This document shows positions 1-13,230 of a stretch of DNA of 64,000 nt, piece by piece. Both the position numbers and the translations under genes were made by a program. The notes beneath the pieces are model-generated. The model saw nothing but the letters and a program-made list of their open reading frames with translations, made no database searches and was not told where the DNA came from. This stretch comes from Branchiostoma belcheri (Eukaryota; Chordata; Leptocardii; Amphioxiformes; Branchiostomatidae), in contig NW_017804021.1 of assembly GCF_001625305.1 (NCBI RefSeq), positions 569,839 through 633,838 on the forward strand, written 5' to 3'. How positions within the stretch are numbered: the stretch's first letter is position 1; each line of letters starts with the position of its first letter.

Positions 1-424
1 TTATTAACAAAATCATAGTTTTCCATTATACGTACATTAACATGCAGTTATTTTGGGGTAAGCCGACTTCTCACTCTTATATTTCATAAGATTTAATTTA
101 CAACCTAGAAGTAACCACCTTACTAGTATGCAAATAAGGTCATGAAACTAATGTACATACAAAGTTAATGCTGCTTGAAACTGGTGGTGTTCTGGTATCA
201 CGTGCCAACAGAAATTTGTCAAAACTGTCAAACACTGATTATTGTGTCAATAAAACATGTTTGCCATACTCCACATACTAGTGGTATCTATTAAGTTGTG
301 AAAATTTGATGTGACTACAATTGACTGATCCTGGTGTGGCTGTGTATCAAAATCAGCAGGTAGCCAGGGACAGTGTGACACCACAGACATGTTTTTGTTT
401 TTAATCTAAAAATTTGGATGCGGC

Positions 425-975
425 GCTTGAAATACTTTCTGCATACGTGCAGATACGTGCATTAGTGCAGGTAAAATTGGAGTTGTGCGGGTATTTCTGA
501 TGTCTATCTGCACCTAACTTGCACCGGTCCATGTATTGGGTTTATATACAAATGTAGGTGTTAGTGGACTTGTTACTGTATTGTTGCATTGTTACCACCA
601 TAGAAGAATGAGAGAAAAAATACAATGTAATGAAAATGGTAAATTCTGAGTGGTGCAGGTAAAATTTTGTCTGGTGCTGGTAATGTTTAATTTTACCTGC
701 TTCACATATTCATACAAACTGGGTTCATACACTAACAGCCTCAGGTAAACAGATACCTGGATTCAATCATTAGGAGTGGAATGCATCTCCTAGACTGCTT
801 CTGGAGCTTGGCCAAGAAGTCTTCTTGGGTAACTACATGTACATGTATTAGTATTAGGATTTAGGAAGGATGTGGACAGCTTCTTGGAAGAACAGTGGGC
901 ATGCTCTCCCGGAAAATTTTGAAAATCAAATTTTACCTGCACTAAGCTACATATGCAGGTGGTATTTCAACTTCA
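425..975. repeat. Dispersed CAGGT-rich repeat, left copy
   Basis: The stretch opens with a head like GGCGCTTGAAATAC and then GTGCAGGTAAAATTGGAG. It ends with the same head in inverted orientation (TATGCAGGTGGTATTTCAA near 953-972). The same family forms a tandem array at 19594-19935 and appears in reverse orientation at 62115-62260. It has no coding capacity. The inverted ends suggest a non-autonomous mobile element, but no target-site duplication was established. Confidence 0.6.
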
Positions 976-2084
976 GGGCCTGATCAGCTGATGTATTTAT
1001 ACTGTTATATAAAAGGAGAGTCATATAGGGAAAGCAGGATGACATGAAAAACATGAAGCTCTGACTCCAGTCCAGGATGTCTGCCATCCCGTATGTGGTG
1101 TCAAAGTATGCAAACATTTGACCAGGCCTGTTCCCAGACAAGCCACCACATTCGGACTGGCACCCTCTCACATGTTCCCCAGCTGACTTGTCTCAATGAC
1201 ACGCGTGCCGGCGTCCCTTCCCTCGGTCAAGACCAGTCCTATTTACACCGGCCCTATTTCCGTCAGCCGCAGGCCTTGGTTTCCATATGTGGTGGCAAAA
1301 GCGCCTAATATACACGCATGCCAAAGCCGTTACTGGTTTGGTTTACCCAGTACAGCCAGCTTGGAGCCACTGCCAAAAGTTTCTGCTAGTTAGAACAATG
1401 TTTGTCAGGGATTTATGTATTACATGAGACAGTACAACACTGTTACTGTGTTAAGCCTTCAAGTAAAAAACAACAGTGTCTAAATGTGACTAAGAGTCAA
1501 GACTACATCTATTTATTTCTGATATTGATCATGAATTATCTTTCTTTGCCATGTGCCACGAAATGTACATGCATGTATATGTTGTCATAATCCAATAAAA
1601 TACTGTCAATTGGTGCTACTAATGCCTAGGGAATAAGTGCTAAAACACCATGTACATTTGATCAGTCTCAGTGTCATGTTAGTGTGGTCGTTAGTGACTC
1701 CACTGATGCATCACAAGGTCAAGGGTTCTAAATAATCAGGTCAAGGGTAACATTTGTTTAGTTAGGCCACACGCTCACACCTTCAGTCCCCTTCTGGTTC
1801 TAATCAATGACAGAAATGTGTTGTTGCAGTCCTTGGAATTGTGTATCAATCTTCAGGACTGTGGTCCCATGTTAGAGAGCCACACCTCAACACAAGGCTG
1901 AAGCATATCTAAAGACCCCGCCACACTTATCGAGGAGGGGCCCTTCCCTGTGTAAGTGGACTAAATCAGTTGAAGTCCTGATATGCCTCTTGTACTACAT
2001 TTGTACTTACCCAATCTAACTGAGTCTAAAATTATACAGCGCCACACACACCATGAAACAGTTACCTGTAACCTAGCATACAAA

Positions 2085-2365
2085 CAAAACAAAGTACATG
2101 TATACCAAAACTGCATGTGCATGCGAGTGTGTGAAAACTGTGTGTGTCAAATTTTTCCTGCATGTAAATTGGCCTGCTTTGATGTACGTCAAGAACATAT
2201 CATATGTTCAGATCGTATGTTTCCTCGAGGGCTGGCATACGGTCGGAACGTACATTTGTCAAAACAGTTTGCTTTACATGCAGGAAAAAATTTGACAGTT
2301 TTCATACGCTTGCTTGAATATGCAGTTATAGTATTGTTGGTTTTTGCCCGCGTGTAAATCAGGTC
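2085..2365. repeat. Dispersed repeat family B, copy 1
   Basis: About 280 bp containing the strings TTTTTCCTGCATGTAAATTG, GGCCTGCTTTGA and GGTTTTTGCCCGCGTGTAAA. It is recognisably the same sequence as 34262-34525, with perhaps 25 percent divergence by eye. It makes a spurious open frame that should not be called a gene. Confidence 0.6.
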
Positions 2366-2963
2366 ATTAAGTACCCTTGACCAGTCACCTGTTTACTATT
2401 TCTTGCCCAGAGGTTTACACAGATCAACCTAGTATTAGTAACGTTAAAATATATGGAAACTTGGGTCTCCTAACTAAAATTATAAGTGATCAAAGGTCAA
2501 ATCTGTCCAAAAATCAAACTGCGTCAATGCACTGACACTATAAAGAATAGAAGACAAACTTGTACATAGATTTATTTATGTGGAACAGTGAAAGCCCTAA
2601 GGCAAGGCCACTGGGCACTGGTGTAAAGCAAGTGCCCCCCTCCCACCCCTGAAAATTGAAAGTTGCAATTTTTCAGCAGTTCCTGTCCCTTGAAATCACG
2701 ATATTGGTGTGAGTTAAAGGGAAAAGAGAACTGAAAACACATCAAAGATAAGCGTGGATATCAAAATACATATCGTGTAAAAATCTAAACGTAAAAGAAA
2801 GGAATACAAACTGTTTGATCACCCTGCCTTTAGGGCACCGGCCGGTATAGGGACAAAAGCGACCCTAGTAAATTATATGGGATGATCATAAACTTACGTC
2901 TTTGTGAATTTTTTCCTACAGTGAATGTTCAAACGGGCGAAGAAATATGAAGATATATACTTA

Positions 2964-3769
<806 letters not shown>

Positions 3770-6700
3770 ATGTCTACTACAGCCGACCCCAGTGGTCTGG
3801 GGGACAACATAGAGGTGAGCAGTGATCAGGAATACGAAATTAGCCATTTCCTTTCTTTTTGATGAGCTTAATTTCCATTCATAAAGTCCTCTCTTCTGCT
3901 CTTAATTCAATCAGTCAAACCATCAAATTATGTTCACAAATCAGATAATTTAAGATAATTGAAGGCAAGTGTATCACCATAGAAAGACACAAGCTGACAA
4001 AGGTTGACTCTGACTCCTGGTTCACAACCAGCGCACCAACCGATTAGGCCAAAAGGTCCAGGACCCATCGGGCTGGGCAGTTGGTGGTGCCTATATACAA
4101 ACTGTTACACATGTGACGTCTGCTTGTTACATGTAAATTAGACATATCCTGTTACTAGTATATATACTATATCCTAGCTAGAGGCTTCTAGTATTTGCAC
4201 TGATCTTGGTCCACGTATTGATTTTCTCCAAGTGCATGGCTTCCTATGTATAATTTGTAATTAATTCTAATGAAATTATTGGTAGGCACGTTAATCCAAT
4301 TTTCTTCCTGTGTAACTGTCCCCAGGACTACCATGTGCTGAACCTCCTGGGTCGGGGAGGGTTTGCCTGTGTGTACCGGGCACGCTCCATCAGCACTGGG
4401 CTGGAGGTCGGCATCAAGATGGTAGGTCTTCAACTTACATTACTATTGCCCATTGGCCAACATTGCGCTTCTGGTAAATTGTCGTAAGATATATGTTTAA
4501 TAATAGAACAAGAAAAGAAACAGATAAATGAATAATTTCACTTGATGTACTAAAAGTACTTGTAAATGCCAAATTCAGACAGTGCAAAAAGGACAATACA
4601 TTCATGGTCCTTTGAGTCCTTGAAGTACACAAACACACATACTACTGGTTCACATGTGGCTGATATGGTAAATGCTTTGTTTATAACACTTTGCACAGAC
4701 CTAGAGGTCGAGGGTTCAAGTCCTAGTAAATGCCACACACTACATGTACTTTGCTCGATGATGATGCCATCCTTGCGCTCATAGCATTGCCTGGCAATGT
4801 GAAGCATGTGAAGACACCCAAGGGACCCCTGGTAATGACAGCCTGGTTGGCAGTCTGCTGGGGGCTGAGAGCAAAAATACATGCAACTTTTTGTTATGAT
4901 TGTTGATTCATTAAATTGTCATTGATATATACATGATAATACATCTGTAATTTTTCATGTTGATTAAGATTAATCATTTGTATTCAGCAAATATCTAGTG
5001 CCATGCATTCATTGTAAGATAAATAAACATTTTATATCTTTCCCAGCTAATACTGTGTACCGGTAACTGAAATTTACTGAAATAATTGTACCATGGATGC
5101 AGATTGACAAAAAGTTGATGCAGGCTGCTGGGATGGTGACACGCGTCAGGAACGAGGTAGAAATCCACTGCCAGCTGAAGCACCCAGCAGTCCTTGAGGT
5201 TAGTTGTTCAAAAGTATGAAGCTTTAGCATGCTAGTTGTTCTTGTAAGAGTAAGAAACTTCTAACATTCTGGCACTAGTCCTGGCATGGGTTTATATACA
5301 TGCACTTTTCTTCGTGTATGTGGATTTTTATTTGTCAAATTGACTACTAGTATCACCATCTATGAGGTATTATGATAACCTATGAAAGTATTATAACCCC
5401 CATGAACTGTTACAAATTCCCCCAGCTGTACACATGTTTTGAGGACAGTAACTATGTGTACCTGGTTCTGGAGATGTGCCACAATGGAGAGCTGGGCAGC
5501 TTCCTCAAGAAACAGGGCAAGGTGCTGACTGAGGAGGAAGGTGAGGAGGAAGACTACTCCTTATTGTAACTACAAAGCAAGTTAGAACTGTAATTTTTTA
5601 ACACGGGAAATTGGACTTACCCAAGTTTCTGACTGTTCAACTCCAGTCTTTGTCAGGGATTGAGCAATCTACCACTTCTGTGATGTCACGTTATGCAGCT
5701 GACTTAGCGAGCAGTGGCTCATTGGTTGTAGAAAATCTGTGGCACCCCCCGTGTTTGTTGAGGGATGGTTGCAATACACATTAATGTGTACAGACTTTCT
5801 GCAACCTTCCACTGCTCACTGAGTCACGTATGTCATCTGCATACACGTGACGTCACAGAAGCGGTGGATTGCTCATTGCTGTGACTGTGAGTTGTGTGGT
5901 TGCAAATTTGACACAAATTGTGCTTTACTCAACATGCATGCATTGTACTTTTCTAATCTTGTGTAACGTAACTGCTAGAAGGGTTACCAACTCTTCAGTA
6001 GTTCAGATTGATTTGCCAGTTGGAGTATTGAAGATTCACCATTTCTCTTGCCTTCTGTCCGCAGCTCGAAACTTCATGCGACAGATCATCGAGGGCCTGC
6101 TGTATCTCCACTCCCACGGCATCGTGCACAGAGACATGACCCTCTCTAACCTGCTGCTCACTCGCACCATGGACGTGGTACAGAACTTGTTTGTTTGTTT
6201 GTTTGTTTTGCATAACCCTTGTGCCTAACACACCAGTTTTGTACAGTAAGTATAAGCTGCCTAAGACCACTCTTTAACATGCTTGAGGTGTAGCTCTCCT
6301 CAAACATGGAACCACCGGCTTTATGTCCCATCCAAGAAGATGTCCCCAACCAAAGCTAGGTACATTGTACTCATTTTCACCTAAGTCGAGTGAGGAAATA
6401 CAATAACTTGTAGGTGAAAGTGCCCTTCCCAAGGACACAACAGTGGGGCCTGCCAAGGATTTGAACCCAAAACCTTTAGTAGACTCTGATTCAACAACTG
6501 TAGCCACAAGAACACCTTGCCACCTTATTACAAACAAACAAATTTTCATTCAACCATACAAATTGGTGTGGCATTAGGCACAAGCACTCATTCATTTAAA
6601 CTCATTTCATGTGATATTTTGTTTTCCAGAAAATTGCAGACTTTGGCCTGGCCACGCGGCTGAAGGTTCCCAATGAGAAGCACTTCACGATGTGCGGCAC

Positions 6701-9700
6701 GCCCAACTTCATCTCGCCTGAGGTTGTGACCCGTAAGGCCCACGGGCTGGAGACAGATGTGTGGTCCCTGGGGTGTATGCTGTACACATTCCTAACGGGC
6801 AGTCCTCCATTTGATGTAAGTCCAGCTGCACTTGTATAAATGTTTTTGTAAAGAATTTTCTCTTTGAAATGTTTGACTTTGTAAAACGTAATGTCATTCT
6901 TGTGTGGTGCAAAGTTATCACAGACAACAGTATTTTATTTCTGAGCATACTTGACATTAGTGTTTTAATGTGAATCTTCACTATCTTCAATAAGATAAAG
7001 GGGGCTGTTAAATGAAGAAGAAAACATTTTTAAGATCAGAATTTCAACAGCTGTAAGGTTAGAAATTGCCTGCAGTCCAAAGTTTCTTAAATCCATCTAA
7101 TGTTCATCTCATGTTAACTGCAGACAGACCAGGTGCGCAGCACGTTGAACAAGGTGGTTCTGGGAGACTACCACCTGCCGCAGCACCTGTCTGCACCTGC
7201 ACGTGACCTCATCACGGCTCTCCTCAGGAAGAACCCCGCCGACCGCCCCAAACTGGCCGACATCCTCTCCCACCCCTTCATGACCCCGGCTGACCCCGGC
7301 AGGAAGCCGGTCATCACTGGTGGCAGGAGGAGGAGACCTGTGGAGGCATCTGTCGACAGTGGCAACGCAACCATGGAAACCGTCTCCATGGGAACGCACG
7401 CCCCTACCCACGGGACGTTACGGAACAAACCCATCCACCTGTTGCCCTCCAAACTTTCCCCTCTCACTGACAGACCTGTCTTCAACAACAGGAAAACTTC
7501 AGGGTGTGAAGGGCAAAGGTCGTGTCTTGAGGTTCAAAGGTCATGCCATGAGGTTCAAAGGTCATGTCATGGAGAGCAACCACCTCTCTATGATGACCCA
7601 AGGTCGTTGCAAGCTGCAAGTACGTGTGAACCAGTTAGATCGTTTCACGAGAACCAAAGGTCATATCTTGGGAGGGAGAGGTCGCAGTGTGAAGTGCAAA
7701 GGTCACAAGAGGGCAAAGGTTACCAAGGTGGAAGGTCGGAGTGCAATGACCTCAGTAACCACTACTGCTCATCTCACATCCAGGATGGGTCCAAGCACAG
7801 GGAGTGTTCCCATGACAGGAAGTGCAGCTGCCAGCAGGATCAAGGTGGATGGGCACCCAAGCGCAGCTGCTCTTGTAGCAGCCGTTCCAGGTGCACCTGT
7901 GATCCAGGTGTCAGGGAGCAGGTGTGCACAGCCAGGGACAGACACCCACCCTCTCCTCCTGTCAGGTTGAAGGCAAGGTAATTTGTTTTAGCAGATATTT
8001 CTCTCCAATATGTCAAATTGCATCTGGTATCTGGTAAGTGAAAAAAACACAAAAGTAACCCATGGCCAGTTTGGATACAGTTACTTTTGGAAAAAAAGGA
8101 TATTGAAAGATGTTAACTACGGAATAGAATTGTGTCCCCATTTTGAGACCTTCACTACACAATGCAATGGTGATGTCTGCCCTTCTTTCCTAACCAGCCC
8201 CAGTTTTAGTTTTGATGGCGGACCAGAGGGCCCGAGTGTGAGCAGTGCTTCCCACCCTCCCATGGAATCATGGGTAGCAGACATTGGAACAGGCCTGAGC
8301 AGCAGACCAGCTAGAGGTGAGCTTAACCTTATCTTTAGCACACCGAAGTAGCCTTTTAACTCTGTTTGTTACGGGGTTAGGCAGTGGGAAAAAGGTTAAA
8401 GAAGGAACCATTTCATTTGTTCATAAATTTACATTCAACAATCTGATATACGCGTAAGTGTTAAAAGTCACATGAACTTTTGGAGATAAAGTTTTGTGAG
8501 GCAATGTACATGTAGCTTATTCATTTGTAGCTTATGGATGCACTATTTATTTTTCTGTAGGCTCCCGTAGAAGAGATCCCTCGCCTGGCTCCATCCCTCA
8601 GAGGGATACAGATGCAGACAGGTAGGCTGGTTTCCATGGATTTGCTGCATTGACTGTTACCACAAGTTTACAAAGTACAAAAGAAATAATTTCTTTATTC
8701 AGTTTTAGTATGGTCCATAGTTTTTAAATTCTGAGCAGTGCAGTTAAAATGCAACTGTAACTCTACAGGTATGCAGCGAGAGCTAACAAGTCTGAGGAAA
8801 GACAGGCAGTAGGGACCAGACAACACGGACAGAAGATCACACAGACACACCCATCCACTGCTGAGTACTGTACTGACAACAACAGGGAAAGGAAACCTCT
8901 CTCTCCACATAAAGGCAGCAGGGAGAATGTCTGTCGTGAGTCATCAGACGAAAGGAGACAGAGATATCATCACGAAGACAGCTCAAGAAGGGATGAGAGG
9001 AGACAAGCCTGGGATGACCCCAGGACTAGAAAAGAAGACAAATATAGTATTGCTGAGAGGAGGAGAGATCATGGACCTTACGAGGAGACTCAAGACAACT
9101 ACGAATCTGATAAGGAAAACCAAACAAAGTCTGGAGATGTACAGAGAAGAAGGAGAGATTCAGAAAGGAGTGTACAAGATCACCAGCCTTTTCAGGAGAG
9201 AAGGAACAACAAGAGAGGAGAAAACGAAGAACAGAGAAATGGAAGGAGAGAAGAAATGAGCCAGCAGAAAGAGATGAAGAAGGAGCAGATGTCTCCACTG
9301 ACGTCAAAGCGTCTGCGGCCCATCCGACAGAAAACCAGAAATGCAGTAGTGAGTATGACAGTGTGCATCACATTGGCAGAACGTCCTGCACAAAACCTGG
9401 GATGTACATGTATTGTGCATAGCACTTTCGGCAGAACATCTTGTTGAAGGTCATGCTTGCATATTTAAGGATGATATACAGTGAACAGTTTTCAGATGTT
9501 GTACATGTGTTGGAAAAGATATCGCCTGCAACGGGCAAAATTCTGATGCAATCTTGACCAAACATCCAATGAAAACTGTGAAAATCCATGTTTCGTGTAG
9601 TATGTTCTGCCAACATGCTAGTTTCACTTCATTTGTTTGGTTCCCGCAACACTATCTTTTACACATGTATGAACCTCACATGACATCTAGGATGTTCATT

Positions 9701-12700
9701 CTCCCCTCAGGTGAGTATCCTGGAGGACGGCCAGGTGTGTCTGGAGTTCCTCAAGCCTCGAGACGGAGTGGACCACGTGTCAGAGGTGCACAGGATATCT
9801 GCATGTGGACAAACGGTAAAACTACCATATTGCCAAAAATACAGTTCTGGGTCAACATGGTATGGCCTTTATTATCAGAAATTCAGAAACTTATCTTTAG
9901 AACCAGTTTTCAATGGTATTTTCTTAGTTTTTCTGACAAGTACATGTAGCAATACGTAAAACAATAACGGTTTATTAACTTGTCCTTCCTTGACAAATAC
10001 TTTCTAATTTCTTGTGTTGGAAATTACACTTTAAACTTGCTTCATAATGACCTCTGCCAACACAGATGAACTTTCAGGATAAAAGATTTCTCCCTTTCTA
10101 TCCTTAGGTGATAATCTACCAGCCCCACCGGGGTAGGGGCCAGCCCCTGTCTGAGCGGCCCCCCTCCCCACCCCCTGGGGATGACCACACCTACCTCCTC
10201 CACGAGCTCCCCTCCAGGCACAAGAAGAAGTACCTGTACGCCAAGCGGTTTGTCCAGCTGGTGCGCTCCAAGACTCCCAAAGTCACCCTCTACACACGGC
10301 AGGCCAAGTGTATGCTGATGGAGAACTTCCCACACCCAGACTTTGAGGCTTGTTTCTACAGTGGTTAGTAATAATCTCTGCAGAAAAGTATCTGCATCTT
10401 TGTAACTACTAACTGCCCTTTGGTGTAACACACCAACTTTGCAGGCACGCAGCACAGCGGCAGCTGGCTATATTACTCCAAATGACCCGTTACACCTACC
10501 CCTTGCACATCTACTAAGTTAGATTCTAACTAGACATTGATCCCATACTGTCTTCAGCCCTATTTTTAAACAATCATTAGTACAGTGGCTCGTGGCTCAC
10601 TGTTGATTTTCTTGTTCCATGTTTCTGTAGGTGCCAAAATCCACCAGTCCACCTACAAGACAAGAGTGATTGAGTCCAGTGGGAAGAGCTACAGTCTGGA
10701 GGATGTGGGCGGGGCTGAGAGGGTTGCCGTGGATACCAGGAGGATGCTGGACCACCTACATGAGGTGACTTGTACTTGTACAATGTATTTTTTATTTCAA
10801 CACAGCAGATCCAATGGGCAGTAATGGGAAATAACAGATACTTTTTACATGCGAGTACAGAGGTATTGTCTTGGGTGTGTTTGTGTGTTTCCTTGTGTTT
10901 GTAGGTATTTGCATGCAGTAGAGTGGCAGGAAGGGAGGGGGATGTTTTGTAACCACAGATTGACAAGAAGGTCCACCCACATAGTTACTAAAAGTCACAT
11001 CCACTTAGGCTTTGTCACAAAAAGTTTTTTTTTTACTTTCAACCTCATATCCCGCTGCAAAGGCCTGTTGTAGCTGAGCTTGGTTACCAAACCCATTTTA
11101 GCTGCCAAATCTCTTTTGTTCTCTCAGTCTCAGCAAAAATAAAATAAGAGAGACTCTAAAATGGGTTTTGTAACCAGGCTATATTGTGGTATGTTAGACC
11201 AGGTACATCTTGAAGTATGTTAGACCTTCTGCCAGTATACTTTCAAAACTCTAGATATTTCCACAGAGGTTCAAAATCTCTTGTTTCTTGTTTTATATTA
11301 TAAAGTTTTCCATCTGTTTCATCCCTCTCTCCTATCGTCAGGCCCGGCGGCGCTGTTTGGACCTGGAGTCTGCCATCTCAGCGACGGCGGAAAAGAGCGG
11401 GGAGGACTCGTACTTCCCAGCCATCATCAGTCGGCGGCCGGCGGGCACTGGGAGCGAGCAGAAGAAGGGGAAGGGTTCACCACGACAGGCCGGACGTACG
11501 GGAAGAGACATCACCGTGGGGACAGTCACCTCACCCAGCCAGGCACCCGTATCTGCATCGGTAGGGCCTATTGGCATTTACAGTCAAAACTTCTCAAGAA
11601 GACTACTCAGGGAACCTATGAAATCTGGTCAATGTGGACAGGTGGTCACTATAGACAGGGAAAAATTATCGGGACCATCAAAAAGTGGTCACATTGGCCA
11701 GGTGGTCCTTATGTAGAGACTAGAGAGGGTCACTTGTATATATAGGTTTGACTGAAGAACACAGAAAATCACAATGAATACAGAATCTAAAGATGATAGC
11801 CCTAGTAGAGACAGATAGCCCAACTGATGGAATATGAACATGTGGTCTGACCGCTGATAATATTGTCATCCCAAAGTACTTGGGACACATTGAAACTTTG
11901 TAACTGGGAAAAAAGTAATGATATTACTATACATCATTTATGGAATGAAATGTGATTTGAGCACATGGCCAGGGTTTAGGGAAGTGCATTACTCCTATCT
12001 TTTACCAATCTGAGTGGTTTCCCATATTTCACAGGTAATGTCCTATGATGGTACAGTCCTGAGCTGTGCAGCCTCCACAGTTAGCAGGGCTGACACCCGG
12101 GAGCCTCCTGCACAGGCCACCACCAACTCTGAGAAACGCCACCTAGCAGCCGGCCTGCCAAGAGCAACCCAGGTGGTGAAGAGCACCTTTGTGCAGGATG
12201 TCGGGCGGGCTTCTCAGGTCTGTTTGCAACCAGCTTTTGTTTGTTTATTTGACAGATCTCCGTCAATGAGTATGTACATATACTACACTAGTCTTCCTGG
12301 AGTCATAAAATATTGTAAATGTGTAATTACAAACCGGCTATGTTTAGATTGTACATGATTATATCATACATGTATGTCACTGGAGTTAGCACTGACTTGG
12401 TTCTACAAAGTACAAGCATTTGGTTTGTTGATGATTTTGTCTAAAGGAAGAAGTATTGAATCTCCTTGGTAGCTTCCTTCCAAACTATATGTACATTGTA
12501 CATGTACAAGTTCTGATAATGATGATCCTAAGATTTTCAGCCAGTCCCCTTTGCAGCTTATATGATATGATATACCAATAACAGAAGTGAGTTTTGACCT
12601 AGAAGTTTTGTTTTCCGTCCTCCAGTTGACCTCGGGTGACATCTGGGTGCAGTACCAGGATGGGACGCAGTTGGTTGTCATGGCAACAAGCACAACAGTC

Positions 12701-13094
12701 AAGTACGTCGACTCCTCAGGCAAAGTTCACAGGTGAGTATTAGAAGTCAACATACCAGGCTGGTTTATGATTCAAACAGTGAATATTGAACTTTTACTGC
12801 ATTGATAAAAACTGCAAATTATTTGAAACGATAAATTTGTGGTGCAGAAGTGACCACGAAGCCCATGAGCATAAAAGTATTGCGAAAAAAAAATCAGGAA
12901 TTACAGTAAATTGGTGTGGCTTTACAACCATGTTATCTTTTCTTACACTTCACAGGTATGGTGAGAGTGTGACCCTTCCTGCACATGTCAGAGAAAGACT
13001 TGTGAAACTGCCCAGGATTGTAGAAGCTCTGGCAGCACAGAAGACTCAGACATCTCAAGCCTCCAGTCATCATGCTAGGGCTGCTATCAGATAG
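3770..13094 (+). CDS. PLK4: Polo-like kinase 4 (PLK4/SAK), complete, 17 coding exons
   Basis: Ser/Thr kinase that triggers centriole duplication. Exons: 3770-3814, 4326-4421, 5103-5198, 5426-5540, 6065-6177, 6630-6815, 7124-7977, 8198-8316, 8561-8621, 8769-9348, 9711-9815, 10108-10363, 10631-10764, 11342-11560, 12035-12217, 12626-12732, 12956-13094. They sum to 3408 nt, 1135 aa (human about 970). The kinase domain begins at about residue 16: [11 protein letters not shown] glycine loop, VGIK lysine motif, HRDMTLSN catalytic loop, [15 protein letters not shown] activation segment, DVWSLG. A DSGNAT phosphodegron follows, then a long basic linker and the cryptic polo boxes starting near [16 protein letters not shown], with [13 protein letters not shown], and a C-terminal polo box ending [15 protein letters not shown]. 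Oddities: V-G-I-K instead of the usual V-A-I-K, a Met for Leu after HRD, and a linker enlarged by short repeats. Start chosen because it precedes a short leader and a clean GTGAGC donor. Confidence 0.96.
5655..5880. mobile_element. Foldback/MITE-like element in PLK4 intron 4
   Basis: The ends are inverted repeats of roughly 55 bp. The left arm has GAGCAATCTACCACTTCTGT and ATGTCACGTTATGCAG. The inverted right arm has GAGCAATCCACCGCTTCTGT and ACGTCACGTGTATGCAG. The interior is about 100 bp and non-coding. This layout is typical of a miniature inverted-repeat element. A clear target-site duplication was not identified. Confidence 0.7.
6185..6545 (-). mobile_element. SINE-like element beside the PLK4 exon 5 donor
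   Basis: It starts with a (TTTG)n tract and ends with a (CAAA)n-like tract. On the minus strand it contains GGTTTTGGGTTCAAATCCTT, which resembles a Pol III B box. The block TTTGCATAACC...ACACCA.TTTTG.ACAGTAAGT is repeated at 62943-63010. The element begins within about 12 bases of the exon 5 splice donor at 6178. A tRNA-derived SINE is the likely class. Confidence 0.55.
7355..7372 (+). other. PLK4 phosphodegron DSGNAT (beta-TrCP site)
   Basis: In frame within exon 7, just after the kinase domain, the protein reads [12 protein letters not shown]4 proteins carry a DSGxxT motif here that is autophosphorylated and then recognised by SCF with beta-TrCP/Slimb, which limits kinase level and centriole number. 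The motif is exact (D-S-G-x-x-T), so trans-autophosphorylation-driven turnover is probably conserved. Confidence 0.85.
7490..7720 (+). repeat. Short in-frame coding repeats in PLK4 linker (EVQRS units)
   Basis: The linker repeats GQRSC, EVQRSC and EVQRS with variations. They are encoded by DNA units like AGGTTCAAAGGTCATG that recur at about 7529 and 7551, with looser copies further on. The DNA unit happens to match a direct-repeat-1 nuclear receptor half-site pair, but it is coding, and repeat slippage is the simpler explanation. It partly accounts for this protein being longer than human PLK4. Confidence 0.6.
9376..9610. repeat. Dispersed repeat family A, copy in PLK4 intron 10
   Basis: About 230 bp with hallmark strings AGCACTTTCGGCAGAACATC, GTTGGAAAAGATATCGCCTG and ACCAAACATCCAATGAAAAC. 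Related copies in this window lie at 33900-34090, 35222-35450, 40095-40275 and, in part, 63528-63610. No coding capacity. Probably a non-autonomous element. Confidence 0.7.
9990..10085. repeat. Short dispersed repeat before PLK4 exon 12
   Basis: It carries TTCATAATGACCTCTGCCAACACAG... ACTTTCAGG, which matches the right part of the foldback at 20985-21110. It ends within about 25 bases of the exon 12 acceptor, so part of the polypyrimidine tract region derives from or abuts the repeat. Confidence 0.45.
11077..11182. mobile_element. Foldback element in PLK4 intron 13
   Basis: The inverted ends are AGCTTGGTTACCAAACCCAT on the left and ATGGGTTTTGTAACCAGGCT on the right, separated by about 65 bp. 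It belongs to a group of elements whose ends read AGC-TGGTTACCA (see also 13231-13332). No coding capacity. Confidence 0.65.
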
Positions 13095-13230
13095 TAGAAC
13101 ACTTATCCTCCAAAGCTAATAGGGGATATTTTCAGACCAAAGTGTGATAAAACAACACGAAAACTGTTAATGAAGCAACGGGATAGATTTGGAAATGTTT
13201 CAAGTACTGATAGTATCTACTACTTGTTAA

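Noticed and set aside
4018-4065. tRNA-like stretch (minus strand TGGCCTAATCGGTTGGTGC, TTGTGAA loop)
   Set aside because: Box B is degenerate and stems do not close; probably a tRNA-derived SINE remnant, not a tRNA gene.
4656-4732. B-box-like GGTTCAAGTCC with an A-box-like TGGCTGATATGGTAAATGC in PLK4 intron 2
   Set aside because: Spacing fits a SINE head, but boundaries and other copies could not be established from this window.
7500-7580. Nuclear receptor DR1-like sites (AGGTTCAAAGGTCA)
   Set aside because: They are part of an in-frame coding repeat in PLK4; regulatory function would be a coincidence without further evidence.
7320-7970. 216-codon overlapping frame inside PLK4 exon 7
   Set aside because: It overlaps the real PLK4 frame that contains the kinase end and degron; splice phases before and after support only the PLK4 frame.
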